From Rhizobiales bacterium GAS188 (GTDB lineage: Bacteria > Pseudomonadota > Alphaproteobacteria > Rhizobiales > Beijerinckiaceae): a stretch of 64,000 nucleotides of DNA. Of this stretch, positions 25,872-33,642 are shown one piece after another (the stretch's first letter is position 1; every line of letters starts with the position of its first letter). A program made the translations under genes and the position numbers. The stretch is from positions 5,642,001 through 5,706,000 of the forward strand of contig FNSS01000001.1 of NCBI GenBank assembly GCA_900104855.1, read 5' to 3'. The notes under the pieces were generated by a model that saw only the letters and a program-made list of their open reading frames with translations, was not told where the DNA came from and ran no database searches.

Positions 25872-25983
25872 CCCCAGCTTCGTCGAGGCTGCCGTCGACC
25901 TCGTCAAAAATGCAATCGTCGCAATACTGCCACGTCCTATTCGTGCGAAGGAATGTGGCAATCTCGGAGGCGAGGCCGCTCAT
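25801..25983 (-). CDS. Possible small gene coupled to the XRE regulator
   Basis: Its ATG overlaps the stop of the XRE gene by four bases. The first 30 residues (ASEIATFLRTNRTWQYCDDC) look like real protein with a CxxC pair. The C-terminus is compositionally odd and overlaps the convergent small gene by 71 bp. It may be a co-transcribed partner of the repressor, or truncated. Confidence 0.4.
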   Translation of the reverse strand: MSGLASEIATFLRTNRTWQYCDDCIFDEVDGSLDEAGAIFLSASPSTQGPSTFRGHARRR

Positions 25984-26204
25984 TTCCTCAACCTCACTCC
26001 CGGCTGCCCCCCGTTGGTGAACTCGACGCCGGCAGCCTCAAGGGCGCGGCGGATGGTGGCAAGCTTTGCAGGATCGCCCGCATATTTGCCCGTCTCGAAG
26101 TTTGAGATCGTGTTGCGGTGAATGCCGGCGGCAGCCGCGAGTTGATTCAGCGACCAATTCAAAGCCGCCCTCGCCATCCTCACTTGTGCAGGCTTCACAG
26201 GCAT
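25980..26204 (-). CDS. XRE-type helix-turn-helix regulator
   Basis: The 74-residue protein carries a classical HTH (VRMARAALNWSLNQLAAAAG, IHRNTISNFETGKY) over most of its length. It is the likely repressor of the element. ATG 26204 is preferred over ATG 26240 because a perfect 15-bp palindrome lies at 26212-26226, directly upstream, where an autoregulatory operator should be. The Tat-signal protein gene is transcribed divergently from the same region. Confidence 0.85.
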   Translation of the reverse strand: MPVKPAQVRMARAALNWSLNQLAAAAGIHRNTISNFETGKYAGDPAKLATIRRALEAAGVEFTNGGQPGVRLRK

Positions 26205-26211
26205 CACCTCG

Positions 26212-26226
26212 TGTGATATTATCACA
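26212..26226. promoter_or_regulatory. Operator of the XRE regulator
   Basis: TGTGATATTATCACA is a perfect palindrome around a central T (arms TGTGATA/TATCACA) in the intergenic region between the XRE gene and the divergent gene at 26279. It has the size and AT-rich centre of XRE-repressor operators and could control both directions. Confidence 0.6.
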
Positions 26227-26278
26227 AGTGACGTTAGCATAAGTGCGGCGTCGCCTCAACCATTAGGGAGTTCCCATC

Positions 26279-26770
26279 ATGTCGAAAACCACCGCTTCCG
26301 CGGCCGGCGGAGCCGTGCCCACAGCCGCCCCCGCGTCCCGCCGCACCTTCCTGGGCGCCCTGGCGGCAGCGCCAGCGCTTGCCGCCGCGCCAGTGCTCGC
26401 CCTTGCTGCATCGGAGATACCAGATCCGATCTTCGCCCTCATCGCCGAATGGCGCGCCACCGAGCATGCTTGGCTTGCGGCCGTCGAGGATCAATTCAGG
26501 ATCGAGGATCAGGTTCGAAATCGGGGCGGCAAGGTCGGCGCAGATCGCGAACTCGACCGATACATCGCTGCGGCTGACGTCGCAGCCGACGCCCGCTGGG
26601 AGGCCGCCAACATGGTTTATAAGACCGTGCCGCAAAGCAAGGAAGGCGCGCTCGCGCTGATCGAGGTCTTCCGCAGGGAACATGACGGTTGCACCTTCGA
26701 GGAAGAGCCGACCGAGGCGATGCTCGACTCGATCTCGGCGTGGCTCAAGAGGGGCGCGGCCGATGTCTAA
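26279..26770 (+). CDS. Small element protein with twin-arginine-like signal
   Basis: The N-terminus reads SRRTFLGALAAAPALAAAP, a Tat-type signal with a long Ala-rich hydrophobic stretch, so the protein may be exported. The rest (about residues 50-163) is helical and acidic (IAEWRATEHAWLAAVEDQF). AGGGAG precedes ATG 26279. Proteins of this kind occur in rhizobial prophages with no known function. An exported factor altering the lysogen surface would be a reasonable guess, but is unproven. Its end overlaps the next gene by 8 bases. Confidence 0.7.
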   Translation: MSKTTASAAGGAVPTAAPASRRTFLGALAAAPALAAAPVLALAASEIPDPIFALIAEWRATEHAWLAAVEDQFRIEDQVRNRGGKVGADRELDRYIAAADVAADARWEAANMVYKTVPQSKEGALALIEVFRREHDGCTFEEEPTEAMLDSISAWLKRGAADV

Positions 26771-27038
26771 CCGCAATAAGCCCCCGCTCTTCGAGCCCTG
26801 CGTCGCGACCGACGTTTTTTGCTCCGAACTCGCCCGCCTCGAGATCATTGGCTCGTGGGCGAGGCTCACCTTCGCGGTGCGAAAGCGCGACATCATGCTC
26901 GGCGAGGAGCAGCGCCAAGTCGTGGCGCAAATCGTCATGCCGAAGGAAGCCGCGCTCGCGATCGGGCAGGTCATGCCCTACGACCCTGGACGGCTCGACG
27001 ACGAGATCCCCGACGATATGCCGCGCCACATGCAGTGA
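26763..27038 (+). CDS. Small element protein of unknown function
   Basis: The 91-residue protein starts at ATG 26763 inside the end of the previous gene. The sequence (CSELARLEIIGSWARLTFAV, then QRQVVAQIVMPKEAALAIGQ) suggests a small alpha/beta fold. It is co-transcribed with the Tat-signal protein. No family is recognised. Confidence 0.65.
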   Translation: MSNRNKPPLFEPCVATDVFCSELARLEIIGSWARLTFAVRKRDIMLGEEQRQVVAQIVMPKEAALAIGQVMPYDPGRLDDEIPDDMPRHMQ

Positions 27039-27046
27039 AACGACAA

Positions 27047-27083
27047 GCCTCGCCGGCGACTTGGGTGAAGGAACCGGCGAGGC
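27047..27083 (+). terminator. Hairpin behind the 26279-27038 operon
   Basis: GCCTCGCCGG (27047-27056) pairs perfectly with CCGGCGAGGC (27074-27083), starting 8 bp after the stop. It has no U tract, so it is at best a weak or factor-assisted terminator. The next 250 bp (27084-27331) show no gene. Confidence 0.4.
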
Positions 27084-27331
27084 CCTGGCCACGGGGGTGG
27101 GGCTGGAAGGCCTGCCCGCGCGGCCAGCCCTCACGTAAGCACGGCGGCTCAACCATTCTAGGGAGAGGCGGAAAAGGCGGGCCCCGCCGGAACTGTGGGG
27201 ACCGACGAGGCCCTAGCCGCGGCGTTCTCTGGGGGGCAAATCGGCCGCGGCCTCTAGAACAGTAGCACGAGACGACCGTAAAAGTTCGCTGTCGGAAACC
27301 GTGGCGGGCCTGATCGAGGAAGGCGAGCGGC

Positions 27332-27496
27332 CTAGGATTTCAAAACGGCCGCCGTCCAGATCGCGCTCAATACCAGCATCGCCCCCCCTATGAAAAAGCC
27401 CAGGAGCGGGACGGCACCGTCCATTTGGCAATGCTCCACAAAGCTTCCCATGACCAAGCAAGCCGTTTGGCCGATAGCATAGACGATCTCTTCCAT
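27332..27496 (-). CDS. Small membrane protein
   Basis: Starting at ATG 27496 the 54-residue product has two hydrophobic segments (YAIGQTACLVMGSFVE and PLLGFFIGGAMLVLSAIWTA) separated by a short polar loop. This predicts a two-helix inner-membrane protein. Small phage membrane proteins of this kind include holins, but no lysis partner is adjacent, so the role is open. Confidence 0.55.
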   Translation of the reverse strand: MEEIVYAIGQTACLVMGSFVEHCQMDGAVPLLGFFIGGAMLVLSAIWTAAVLKS

Positions 27497-27747
27497 GGGG
27501 CGTCCCCCTCCCCTGGGCCTGTGATTTGCCATTTATCGTAGGTCGCTCGGCGGGGGGCAATGGGGCGGCCGAGGCGCTTCGCAGAGCCTTGAGGCGTCTG
27601 CTGAGAGCTATGGTTAACGCGACGCCGCGCCCGAGTCTCGCACGGTTCCTGGAGCGCTATGCTTTGCGGATGGAGCACCACAAAGCACGAGCAGCGTCGC
27701 GGCATCGGGGAGCGGTCCAGCCTCTCCCCGGGATTTGCTCAAACTCA

Positions 27748-27777
27748 GCCCCGCCTCGAAAGAGCGCGGGGCTTTTT
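27748..27777 (+). terminator. Rho-independent terminator
   Basis: GCCCCGC (27748-27754) and GCGGGGC (27766-27772) form a stem with an 11-base loop, followed by TTTTT. It would stop transcription coming from the left on the plus strand. No confident gene precedes it in 27497-27747, so it may end a short untranslated RNA or a read-through transcript. Confidence 0.7.
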
Positions 27778-27806
27778 GCGAGTGCTAAACGGCGCGAAGC
27801 TCTACT

Positions 27807-28016
27807 CTAAGCGAGCTTGAGGTTTCCGGCCGATTTCTTCCCGCTCCTACGATCATCCTCGAGTTCGAAGCTGATCTTCTGGCCATCGTTGAGGCCGCTC
27901 ATTCCGGCCCGCTCAACAGCGGAAATATGGACGAACACGTCCTGGCCGCCGCCATCAGGTTGAATGAAACCGAAGCCCTTTTGGGCATTAAACCACTTAA
28001 CCGTGCCCGTCGCCAT
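27807..28016 (-). CDS. Cold-shock domain protein
   Basis: The 69-residue protein is a complete CspA-type beta-barrel with RNP motifs KGFGFIQ and DVFVHIS, starting MATGTVKWFNAQ. Cold-shock proteins bind single-stranded RNA/DNA and act as RNA chaperones. A phage-borne copy may help element or host gene expression under stress. The 120 bp upstream could hold a structured leader. It overlaps no other gene. Confidence 0.93.
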   Translation of the reverse strand: MATGTVKWFNAQKGFGFIQPDGGGQDVFVHISAVERAGMSGLNDGQKISFELEDDRRSGKKSAGNLKLA

Positions 28017-28093
28017 GTCGTAATCGCTTCCTGTCGTTGGTGGAGATGGACCATAACCGCCGCGCTCTCGGGCGGCAAACAATTGTGCCCACA

Positions 28094-28123
28094 CTCAATC
28101 GATCAGGTCCGCCTTCCTGGCCT
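28094..28123. repeat. Duplicated 3' fragment of the zinc-finger gene (copy A)
   Basis: A 30-bp block is identical to 28728-28757, and the following bases also match except for one indel. On the minus strand it encodes the end of a protein reading ARKADLID plus stop. It is a short partial duplication of the 3' end of the zinc-finger reading frame at 28729-28933. Confidence 0.7.
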
Positions 28124-28261
28124 GCGCTCAGCTAGGCCGGCGCGTCCTTGGCGGCCCGATGCCGCCTCAGCTCCTCCAGCAATTCGGTAATGGGCCAGTT
28201 TGAATAAGGCAGGCTGATTTTCACCCTAGCCCCATGTGCGGCCGCGCCCCATAATAGCACT

Positions 28262-28459
28262 ATGGCCGATGACCACCCATTCACAGTCGGTATCGAACGA
28301 CATATCAAGAGCGCCATGAGCCGTTTTCGCTGGAGCATTTACGAAAGCGGTAAGCTGCGTCAGCATGCGCCACGCACCTATGCGACAAAGCGCGAAGCCC
28401 TGGCGGACGCCCACAAGGTCATGCAACAGCTCATCACGCACTGGCAATCCCACAAATGA
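28262..28459 (+). CDS. Small conserved-looking protein of unknown function
   Basis: The 65-residue product contains RFRWSIYESGKLRQHA and YATKREALADAHKVMQQL. This is a strand-turn-strand-helix pattern seen in small hypothetical proteins of rhizobia. There is no strong ribosome-binding site. A long-loop hairpin with GGGGCTTTTT (to about 28513) follows and may terminate it. Confidence 0.55.
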   Translation: MADDHPFTVGIERHIKSAMSRFRWSIYESGKLRQHAPRTYATKREALADAHKVMQQLITHWQSHK

Positions 28460-28728
28460 CCAAGCCCCCCAAAAAACGCCCAAGCGACCTGAACCAAAGA
28501 GGCGGGGCTTTTTGTTTGGCAGACTCAATTGCGCCTATAGCGTGCAGCCCGCGCCCAGTTCCGGGTCGCACTGGACAGGCTGCGCCCTTTGACCTCTATC
28601 GTCTTGCCCATGTAGTCACCGACGGCGACCCAAACGCTTTTTGATTTTTGATTGACGCTAATCACGTGGGGCTTTCCCCATACCTGGACGGTCTGTTCCA
28701 AGGTCGCTTCTTCCTCGTTCGCGCCCCC

Positions 28729-28933
28729 TCAATCGATCAGGTCCGCCTTCCTGGCCTCGCGCTCGGCGAAGGTGCGGAGCCGCACCAGAGATCGGCTTGA
28801 CGTAGCCGACGCCGCCGCAAGTCTTGCAGCGCTGCGGGACACCGTTTTCGGCGGTCTCAGGATCGACGCCGGTTGTGTGACAATGCGGACAAGGCACTAA
28901 TTCTTCCAATAGTGGAACTATTCTCCTAGGCAT
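28729..28933 (-). pseudogene. Zinc-finger (DnaJ-type CxxC) protein with a frameshift
   Basis: The minus-strand ATG at 28933 gives LEELVPCPHCHTTGVD, then RCKTCGGVGYVKPIS, a two-pair CxxC/CxxCxG zinc finger. Near 28790 the frame must shift by one base to continue as LVRLRTFAEREARKADLID with a stop at 28729-28731, which is clearly the natural C-terminus. Without the shift the frame runs on to 28658 as a nonsense Arg/Gly-rich tail. It is probably a degraded small element gene, or an assembly error. Confidence 0.55.
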
Positions 28934-29183
28934 AATGCTTGAGTCCCAGCCCCATTACGCGGCGGCATGGCCGCGTCTCTCAGTCTGCCTCAGAATAAAA
29001 GCAGTTGTCGGTAATGAAGATGACCGTAGGCGGATGCTGCGGGAACCGTTACGCCGCCCTCGACCACGCACAACAGGAAAACAATCTTAGCCTTGACTAT
29101 GATGCCTGTTCGGGCCGGTTGGCTCCATGGTTCCTTTTTTTGTGCAAGCATGTGGCTCCGTTTTGCCTCCATCAATCCACCGC

Positions 29184-29217
29184 TGTGCACGCCCGTTTAT
29201 TGGACAGACATTGGACA
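29184..29217 (+). repeat. Right arm-type repeat (TTGGACA pair)
   Basis: TGTGCAC (29184-29190) is followed by TTGGACA at 29200-29206 and 29211-29217. Spacing and orientation match the set at 12677-12720. It lies about 75 bp inside the right attachment core. The left and right sets differ at only one base within the 19-mer ATTGGACARACATTGGACA. Confidence 0.6.
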
Positions 29218-29289
29218 GTCTCAGGTCGGTTCGGCATAAGCCGTTGAAATTACGTCGATTTGTTGTGTGCCGGGTCGCACGTTCTCGCC

Positions 29290-29299
29290 CCTTGTCGGA
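29290..29299. other. Attachment site attR core
   Basis: CCTTGTCGGA is identical to the left core at 12586-12595. To its right, radC continues toward its start; to its left lies element DNA. Joining host flanks across this core restores AMAFSDKESF of RadC. Confidence 0.85.
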
Positions 29300-29689
29300 A
29301 AAGGCCATGGCGGTACGGCAATAGGCGATCAGCGTCGTCCATGAATCGAGCACCTGCCGGTCGGCGATGGCGCCCCTGGCGAGGCGCTGGGCGGCGGCCT
29401 CGACGATCTTGAGCTCGAGCGCCGCCGCCTCGCCGATGCCCTTGACCTCGGTCAAGCGTGCGATCGGGGCAGCGATCGTCTCGGCGAAGGAGCCGAAGCG
29501 CTGCAGCAGCGCCTTGGCGAGCGGCTTGACGTCGCGGCGCGGCACGGCGCGAAACAAGATCAGCTCGATGAGCTCGTAATCGGCGAGCGCCCCCTGGCCG
29601 GCCTTGAGGAAACGCTCCCGCAGCCTTTCGCGATGGCCGAGATAATGCGGCGCCTCGGCGAGTTCGGATTGCCCCCCGGCCTCTTTCAT
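29290..29689 (-). pseudogene. radC: radC, 5' half
   Basis: It encodes residues 1 to about 133 of RadC, from MKEAGGQSELAEAPHYLGHR through the UPF0758 helix-hairpin-helix region (LTEVKGIGEAAALELKIVEA) to AFSDK at the core. Beyond the core the frame enters element DNA and runs on to 29087 as a 200-residue chimeric frame, which could yield a truncated protein. It starts 13 bp after the stop of map on the same strand, so it was probably co-transcribed with map before the insertion. Confidence 0.93.
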
Positions 29690-29702
29690 GACGATTCTTG
29701 GC

Positions 29703-30572
29703 TCATGAAGATATCGGCAGGCCGGAAGCTACCGAAAGACCAGAACCTACCGATAGACCTGGCGTGTCGAGGCCGCGCGGCGACAGGGTGAAGATCTCGA
29801 CTCCCGTCTCGGTGACGCCGACGCTGTGCTCGTACTGGGCCGACAAGGAACGGTCGCGTGTCACCGCCGTCCAGCCGTCGGAGAGCACCTTCACCTGCGG
29901 CCGGCCGAGATTGATCATCGGCTCGATGGTGAAGAACATGCCGGGCTTCAGCGGCACGCCTTCGCCGCGGCGCCCGTAATGCAGGATGTTCGGCTCGTCA
30001 TGGAACAGCCGGCCGAGCCCGTGGCCGCAGAAATCGCGCACCACCGAGCAGCGCTCGGCCTCCGCATATTCCTGGATCGCCTGGCCGATATCGCCGGTGG
30101 TGCCGCCGGGCCTCACGGCCGCGATGCCGCGCATCAAGGCTTCATGCGTGACTTCGAGCAGGCGCTCGGCGCGGCGCCCGATGGCGCCGATCGGATACAT
30201 GCGGCTCGAATCGCCGTGCCAGCCGTCGAGGATATAGGTGAGGTCGATATTGACGATGTCGCCCTCGCGCAGCGGCTTGTCGTTCGGCATGCCGTGGCAG
30301 ACCACATGGTTGATCGAGGTGCACACCGAATGCCGGTAGCCGCGATAGAGGAGGGTGGCCGGATAGGCCTTGTGCGACAAGGCGAAATCGAGCGCGAAAC
30401 GGTCGATGGCCAGGGTGGTGACGCCGGGCTTGACGATATCGGCCAGGCAGTCGAGCGCCTCGGCGGCGAGCTGGCCGGCACGGCGCATGCCTGCGAAGGC
30501 TTCCGGGCCGTGGAGCTTGATCTCGCCGCTTTTGCGGGTGGCGGTGGGGCTTGCTTGAACGAAACTGGTCAT
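29703..30572 (-). CDS. map: Methionine aminopeptidase, type I
   Basis: All five metal ligands are visible: NIDLT and HGDSSR (two Asp), GHGLGR (His), IEPM (Glu) and AQYEHS (Glu). The CTSINHVVCHGMP strand is typical. It removes the N-terminal Met from nascent proteins in the cytoplasm. ATG 30572 gives 289 residues, slightly long for the family because of a short Gly/Ser-rich repeat at the C-terminus (GLSVGSGLSVASGL). It lies directly upstream of radC, an order common in alphaproteobacteria. Confidence 0.95.
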   Translation of the reverse strand: MTSFVQASPTATRKSGEIKLHGPEAFAGMRRAGQLAAEALDCLADIVKPGVTTLAIDRFALDFALSHKAYPATLLYRGYRHSVCTSINHVVCHGMPNDKPLREGDIVNIDLTYILDGWHGDSSRMYPIGAIGRRAERLLEVTHEALMRGIAAVRPGGTTGDIGQAIQEYAEAERCSVVRDFCGHGLGRLFHDEPNILHYGRRGEGVPLKPGMFFTIEPMINLGRPQVKVLSDGWTAVTRDRSLSAQYEHSVGVTETGVEIFTLSPRGLDTPGLSVGSGLSVASGLPISS

Positions 30573-30741
30573 GGGTGAGATTTGGGCGCGCCTGGGGGCA
30601 AACGTCAAGACGCTGCTCTGCTCCCCTGCTCGCCGTCACCAGCTTGTGTAGCGGGAAAGGCGGCAAATCTCGGTCGGCAAATCTGGGCTGGCAATCTGGG
30701 CTGGTTTGCCGTTCCGCCGCGCTCGGGCTATAGCCGCGCCC

Positions 30742-31587
30742 ATGACAATGACTGCTGAACATACCCCCTTCGGTGCCTTCGCGCCGAACAGCGTGGCGCG
30801 AGCCGCGATCGAGCTGACGCGCTCCATGCCCGATTCCTGGCTGGGGCGCCGGCTCGCCTTCGCGGTGCGCCAATGCGCCGTGACCGCGATGCGCGGCCGT
30901 CCCGTCGATTTCGAGGCCTTCGGGGCCAAGATGCGGCTCTTCCCCTACGACAACATGTGCGAAAAGCGCCTGTTGTTCACGCCCCAATATTTCGACCGGC
31001 GCGAGCGGGCCATTCTGGTGGAGCATATCAAGCCGGGCTTCCGCTTCATCGATATCGGGGCGAATGTCGGGGCCTATTCGCTGTTCGTCGCCGCGCTCGC
31101 CGGAGGGGCGGCGCGCATCATGGCGATCGAGCCGCAGCCCGACATCTTCGAGCGGCTGGTCTCCAATATGCGCCTCAACCCCTTCGGCACCATCAAGGCG
31201 GTGCAATGCGCGGTCGCCGACAAGCAAGGCGACTTCACCTTGTTCCTCGATACCAAGAATCGCGGCGAATCGAGCATGCGTGCCGTGCGCTCCGCGAATG
31301 GCCTGTCGATGAGAGTGACGGCGACGACCTTGTTGCAGCTCATCGAGGATGAGCGCTTCGACCGCGTCGACGCCATCAAGCTCGATGTGGAGGGGGCCGA
31401 GGACCTCATTCTCGAACCCTTCTTCAACAACGCACCTGAGGGGCTCTGGCCGGTCCTCATCATCATGGAGGACGGCGTCGGACGCTGGCACACCGATATG
31501 GAGCCCTTCCTGCGCGAACGCGGCTACCGCCAGCTGCTGCGCACCCATGTCAATTATGTTTTTGAGCGAATAGCGAATAGCGAATAG
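30742..31587 (+). CDS. FkbM-family methyltransferase
   Basis: The SAM-binding motif I is FRFIDIGANVGAYSLFVA, motif II area is IMAIEPQPDIFERL, and the family's late motif IKLDVEGAEDLILE is intact. FkbM enzymes O-methylate sugars or polyketides, often in surface polysaccharide pathways. The preferred ATG is 30742. The stop lies inside a tandem heptamer (AGCGAAT x4), so the last residues (IANSE) are encoded by repeat DNA. It is divergent from map. Confidence 0.9.
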   Translation: MTMTAEHTPFGAFAPNSVARAAIELTRSMPDSWLGRRLAFAVRQCAVTAMRGRPVDFEAFGAKMRLFPYDNMCEKRLLFTPQYFDRRERAILVEHIKPGFRFIDIGANVGAYSLFVAALAGGAARIMAIEPQPDIFERLVSNMRLNPFGTIKAVQCAVADKQGDFTLFLDTKNRGESSMRAVRSANGLSMRVTATTLLQLIEDERFDRVDAIKLDVEGAEDLILEPFFNNAPEGLWPVLIIMEDGVGRWHTDMEPFLRERGYRQLLRTHVNYVFERIANSE

Positions 31588-31592
31588 CGAAT
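31565..31592 (+). repeat. Four tandem copies of AGCGAAT
   Basis: Four perfect 7-bp copies span the end of the FkbM gene. Because 7 is not a multiple of three, adding or losing a copy would shift the reading frame of the last codons and move the stop. Confidence 0.85.
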
Positions 31593-31640
31593 TCGGAGGG
31601 CATAGCCACTCGCCACTCGCCCCTTCCGATCGGAGCACCG

Positions 31641-32405
31641 ATGAGAGAGCACATCGTCGACGAGGAGCTCGTCACGGCCGGCCTGTTGGTGATCGGCGAC
31701 GAGATCCTTTCGGGGCGCACCAAGGACAGGAATATCGGCCATATCGCCGAATATCTCACCGGCATCGGCATCGATCTCTCGGAAGTGCGCGTCGTGCCCG
31801 ATGTGCAAGACGAGATCGTGGCGGCGCTCAATGCGCTGCGTCACCGCTACAGCTATGTGTTCACGACGGGCGGCATCGGGCCGACCCATGACGACATCAC
31901 GGCCGATGCGGTGGCGGCAGCCTTCGGCGTGCCGATCGACCATGATCCGCGCGCCGTCGCCTTGATGCGCGAGCGCTTTCCCAATGCCGACCTCAACGAG
32001 GCGCGCATGCGCATGGCGCGCATCCCGCAGGGCGCCGAGCTCGTCGCCAATCCGGTGTCGAAGGCGCCGGGCTTCTGGATCGGCAATGTCATCGTCATGG
32101 CGGGCGTGCCGCAGATCATGCATGCCATGCTCGACGATGCAGCCCCCAAGCTGCGCAAGGGGCGCAAGATGCTCTCGGCCAGCATCCCGGCTGGCATGCG
32201 CGAAGGCGATATCGGCACCCCGCTCGCCGAGATCGCGCGCGCCCATAAGGACGTGATGATCGGTAGCTATCCCTTCTCCAATGAGGGGCGTCCTGATACC
32301 AATCTCGTGGTGCGCTCGCGTGATCCGCAAGCGCTGGACGCGGCGAAATCGGCGGTGGAAACCATGCTGGCGACGCTGCGCACCAATGGCGTTGCGGCCT
32401 CGTAA
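31641..32405 (+). CDS. CinA-type molybdopterin-binding (MoCF_biosynth) domain protein
   Basis: The protein has GLLVIGDEILSGRTKDRN near the N-terminus and TTGGIGPTHDDITADAVA, the two signatures of the MoeA/CinA N-terminal domain. With 254 residues it lacks the C-terminal nicotinamide-nucleotide amidase domain of full CinA. Such short proteins are annotated as competence/damage-inducible protein A N-terminal homologues, and some act as ADP-ribose pyrophosphatases. GGAG precedes the ATG by 6 bases. Confidence 0.9.
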   Translation: MREHIVDEELVTAGLLVIGDEILSGRTKDRNIGHIAEYLTGIGIDLSEVRVVPDVQDEIVAALNALRHRYSYVFTTGGIGPTHDDITADAVAAAFGVPIDHDPRAVALMRERFPNADLNEARMRMARIPQGAELVANPVSKAPGFWIGNVIVMAGVPQIMHAMLDDAAPKLRKGRKMLSASIPAGMREGDIGTPLAEIARAHKDVMIGSYPFSNEGRPDTNLVVRSRDPQALDAAKSAVETMLATLRTNGVAAS

Positions 32406-32494
32406 TGGTGTAGATCGGGTCGGAGCCGACACCGCCAAATCCTTGAAGAGCAAGTCCAAATCCCTAAAGAGCGAATCCCAGAAGAGACAGTGCC

Positions 32495-33001
32495 ATGTCC
32501 GTCGAAAAGCCTCCGATCAAAGCCTTCCCGGTCTCCTGGGATCAGTTCCACCGCGATTGCCGGGCACTCGCCTGGCGCCTGTCTGGCCAAGGGCCGTTCT
32601 CGGCCATCGTCAGCATCACGCGCGGCGGCCTTGTGCCGGCTGCCATCGTGGCGCGCGAGCTCGGGGTGCGGCTGGTCGAGACGGTGTGCATATCGAGCTA
32701 TGAGGAGGTCGACCGGCAGGATTCGCTCGCCGTCCTCAAGGACATCGCCTCGAGCCTGACCAGCGGCTCGCATGCGAGCGGCAAGGGTATTTTGGTCATC
32801 GACGACCTGACCGATACCGGGCGCACTGCGCTCGTGGTGCGCAAGATGGTGCCGCAGGCGCATTTCGCGACCGTCTACGCCAAGCCGCAAGGGCGCCCGA
32901 CGGTCGACACCTTCGTCACCGAGGTGAGCCAGGACACCTGGATCTATTTCCCTTGGGACCTCGACCTCGCTTATGTGGCGCCCATGTCGCAGAAGGCCTG
33001 A
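32495..33001 (+). CDS. gpt: Xanthine (hypoxanthine) phosphoribosyltransferase
   Basis: The PRPP-binding motif [14 protein letters not shown] and the early [18 protein letters not shown] loop are intact. The C-terminal WIYFPWDLD is characteristic of Gpt. The enzyme salvages xanthine and guanine to nucleotides at the inner face of the membrane. The 168-residue length is normal. It stands alone in its own transcription unit, with a short imperfect AAATCC/GAGCRA repeat upstream. Confidence 0.94.
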   Translation: MSVEKPPIKAFPVSWDQFHRDCRALAWRLSGQGPFSAIVSITRGGLVPAAIVARELGVRLVETVCISSYEEVDRQDSLAVLKDIASSLTSGSHASGKGILVIDDLTDTGRTALVVRKMVPQAHFATVYAKPQGRPTVDTFVTEVSQDTWIYFPWDLDLAYVAPMSQKA

Positions 33002-33457
33002 GGTCGCGGCGCTCATTTGCCGGAAGGGGCCGGGGCGAGCAGCCTAAGGCCATCAAGTCGGGGTGGGGCGCGGCCTCTTGGCGCGACCTCTTGGCGCGAC
33101 CTCTTGGCGCGGCCTCTTGCAATGCACCATGAGACGCGCAGTCGCGAATCACGCATGGATTCCGCGCGCCAGACGCGAAAAAACAGCGCAAAAACAAAGA
33201 GATAAATTGGCGCGGCGCTTCCATTGAAAGCAATCGTGCCGGGCCTCTAATTCCGCTCCGCCCCGTGTTCCGTGCCTTAATCGATGATTTCTACCCTCCA
33301 ACCGTAAATTTTTAATGAATTTCTCATGCGTTCAGCGCATGACTGCGGACTTATATCGCGTGTTGTTATGCATGTTGCACTGCACATATAAGCCTCGTCA
33401 GACAGTCACTGAAGGCGGAGCGCCAAGGATGGTGCTCCCAAGAACGGAGGGTTCACC
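33002..33457 (+). other. Intergenic region with 13-bp tandem repeat and DUF1127 promoter region
   Basis: Four copies of the 13-mer GGCGCGRCCTCTT lie at 33067-33118. The segment 33290-33420 is AT-richer than its surroundings and probably contains the promoter and leader of the small gene at 33458. No gene is recognised. Confidence 0.5.
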
Positions 33458-33613
33458 ATGTTCATCACACTCATTCTCAAGCGGATCGCCGCTTGGAGGC
33501 GCTATCGTTCCAATCTCCGCGAGCTCGGCCAGCTGACCGACCGTGAGCTCGAGGATATCGGCCTGTCGCGCAGCAATGTCGATTATGCTGCTCGCATGGG
33601 CGCCGGTTTCTGA
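33458..33613 (+). CDS. DUF1127 (YjiS-like) micro-protein
   Basis: The 51-residue protein is encoded behind CGGAGG. It reads LILKRIAAWRRYRSNLRELG, then LTDRELEDIGLSRSNV, the arginine-rich DUF1127 pattern (WRRYRxxxxELxxLxDRxLxDIGLxR). Small DUF1127 proteins of alphaproteobacteria have been linked to RNA turnover and phosphate or carbon stress adaptation. It stands alone between a long 5' region and a strong terminator, as expected for an abundant, independently regulated transcript. Confidence 0.88.
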   Translation: MFITLILKRIAAWRRYRSNLRELGQLTDRELEDIGLSRSNVDYAARMGAGF

Positions 33614-33642
33614 TCGGCTTATCTGCCTCAATTCAATGGTTT

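Larger units (their letters stand above)
12586..29299. mobile_element. 16.7-kb integrated prophage-like element in radC
   Basis: The element is bounded by a 10-bp direct repeat at which radC is split. A tyrosine integrase lies just inside the left end, and heptamer repeats resembling integrase arm sites lie just inside both ends. Gene content is phage-like: AlpA-like protein, nuclease, Spo11-like protein, replication ATPase, terminase, tape measure and XRE regulator. No portal, major capsid, protease, tail tube, holin or complete lysis cassette was recognised. It is therefore either a decayed prophage or a satellite that relies on a helper phage. Confidence 0.9.

Noticed and set aside
27526-27810. 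94-codon plus-strand frame ending at the terminator
   Set aside because: It is Arg/Ala-rich without motifs and its end crosses the terminator hairpin; it may be a non-coding transcript instead.
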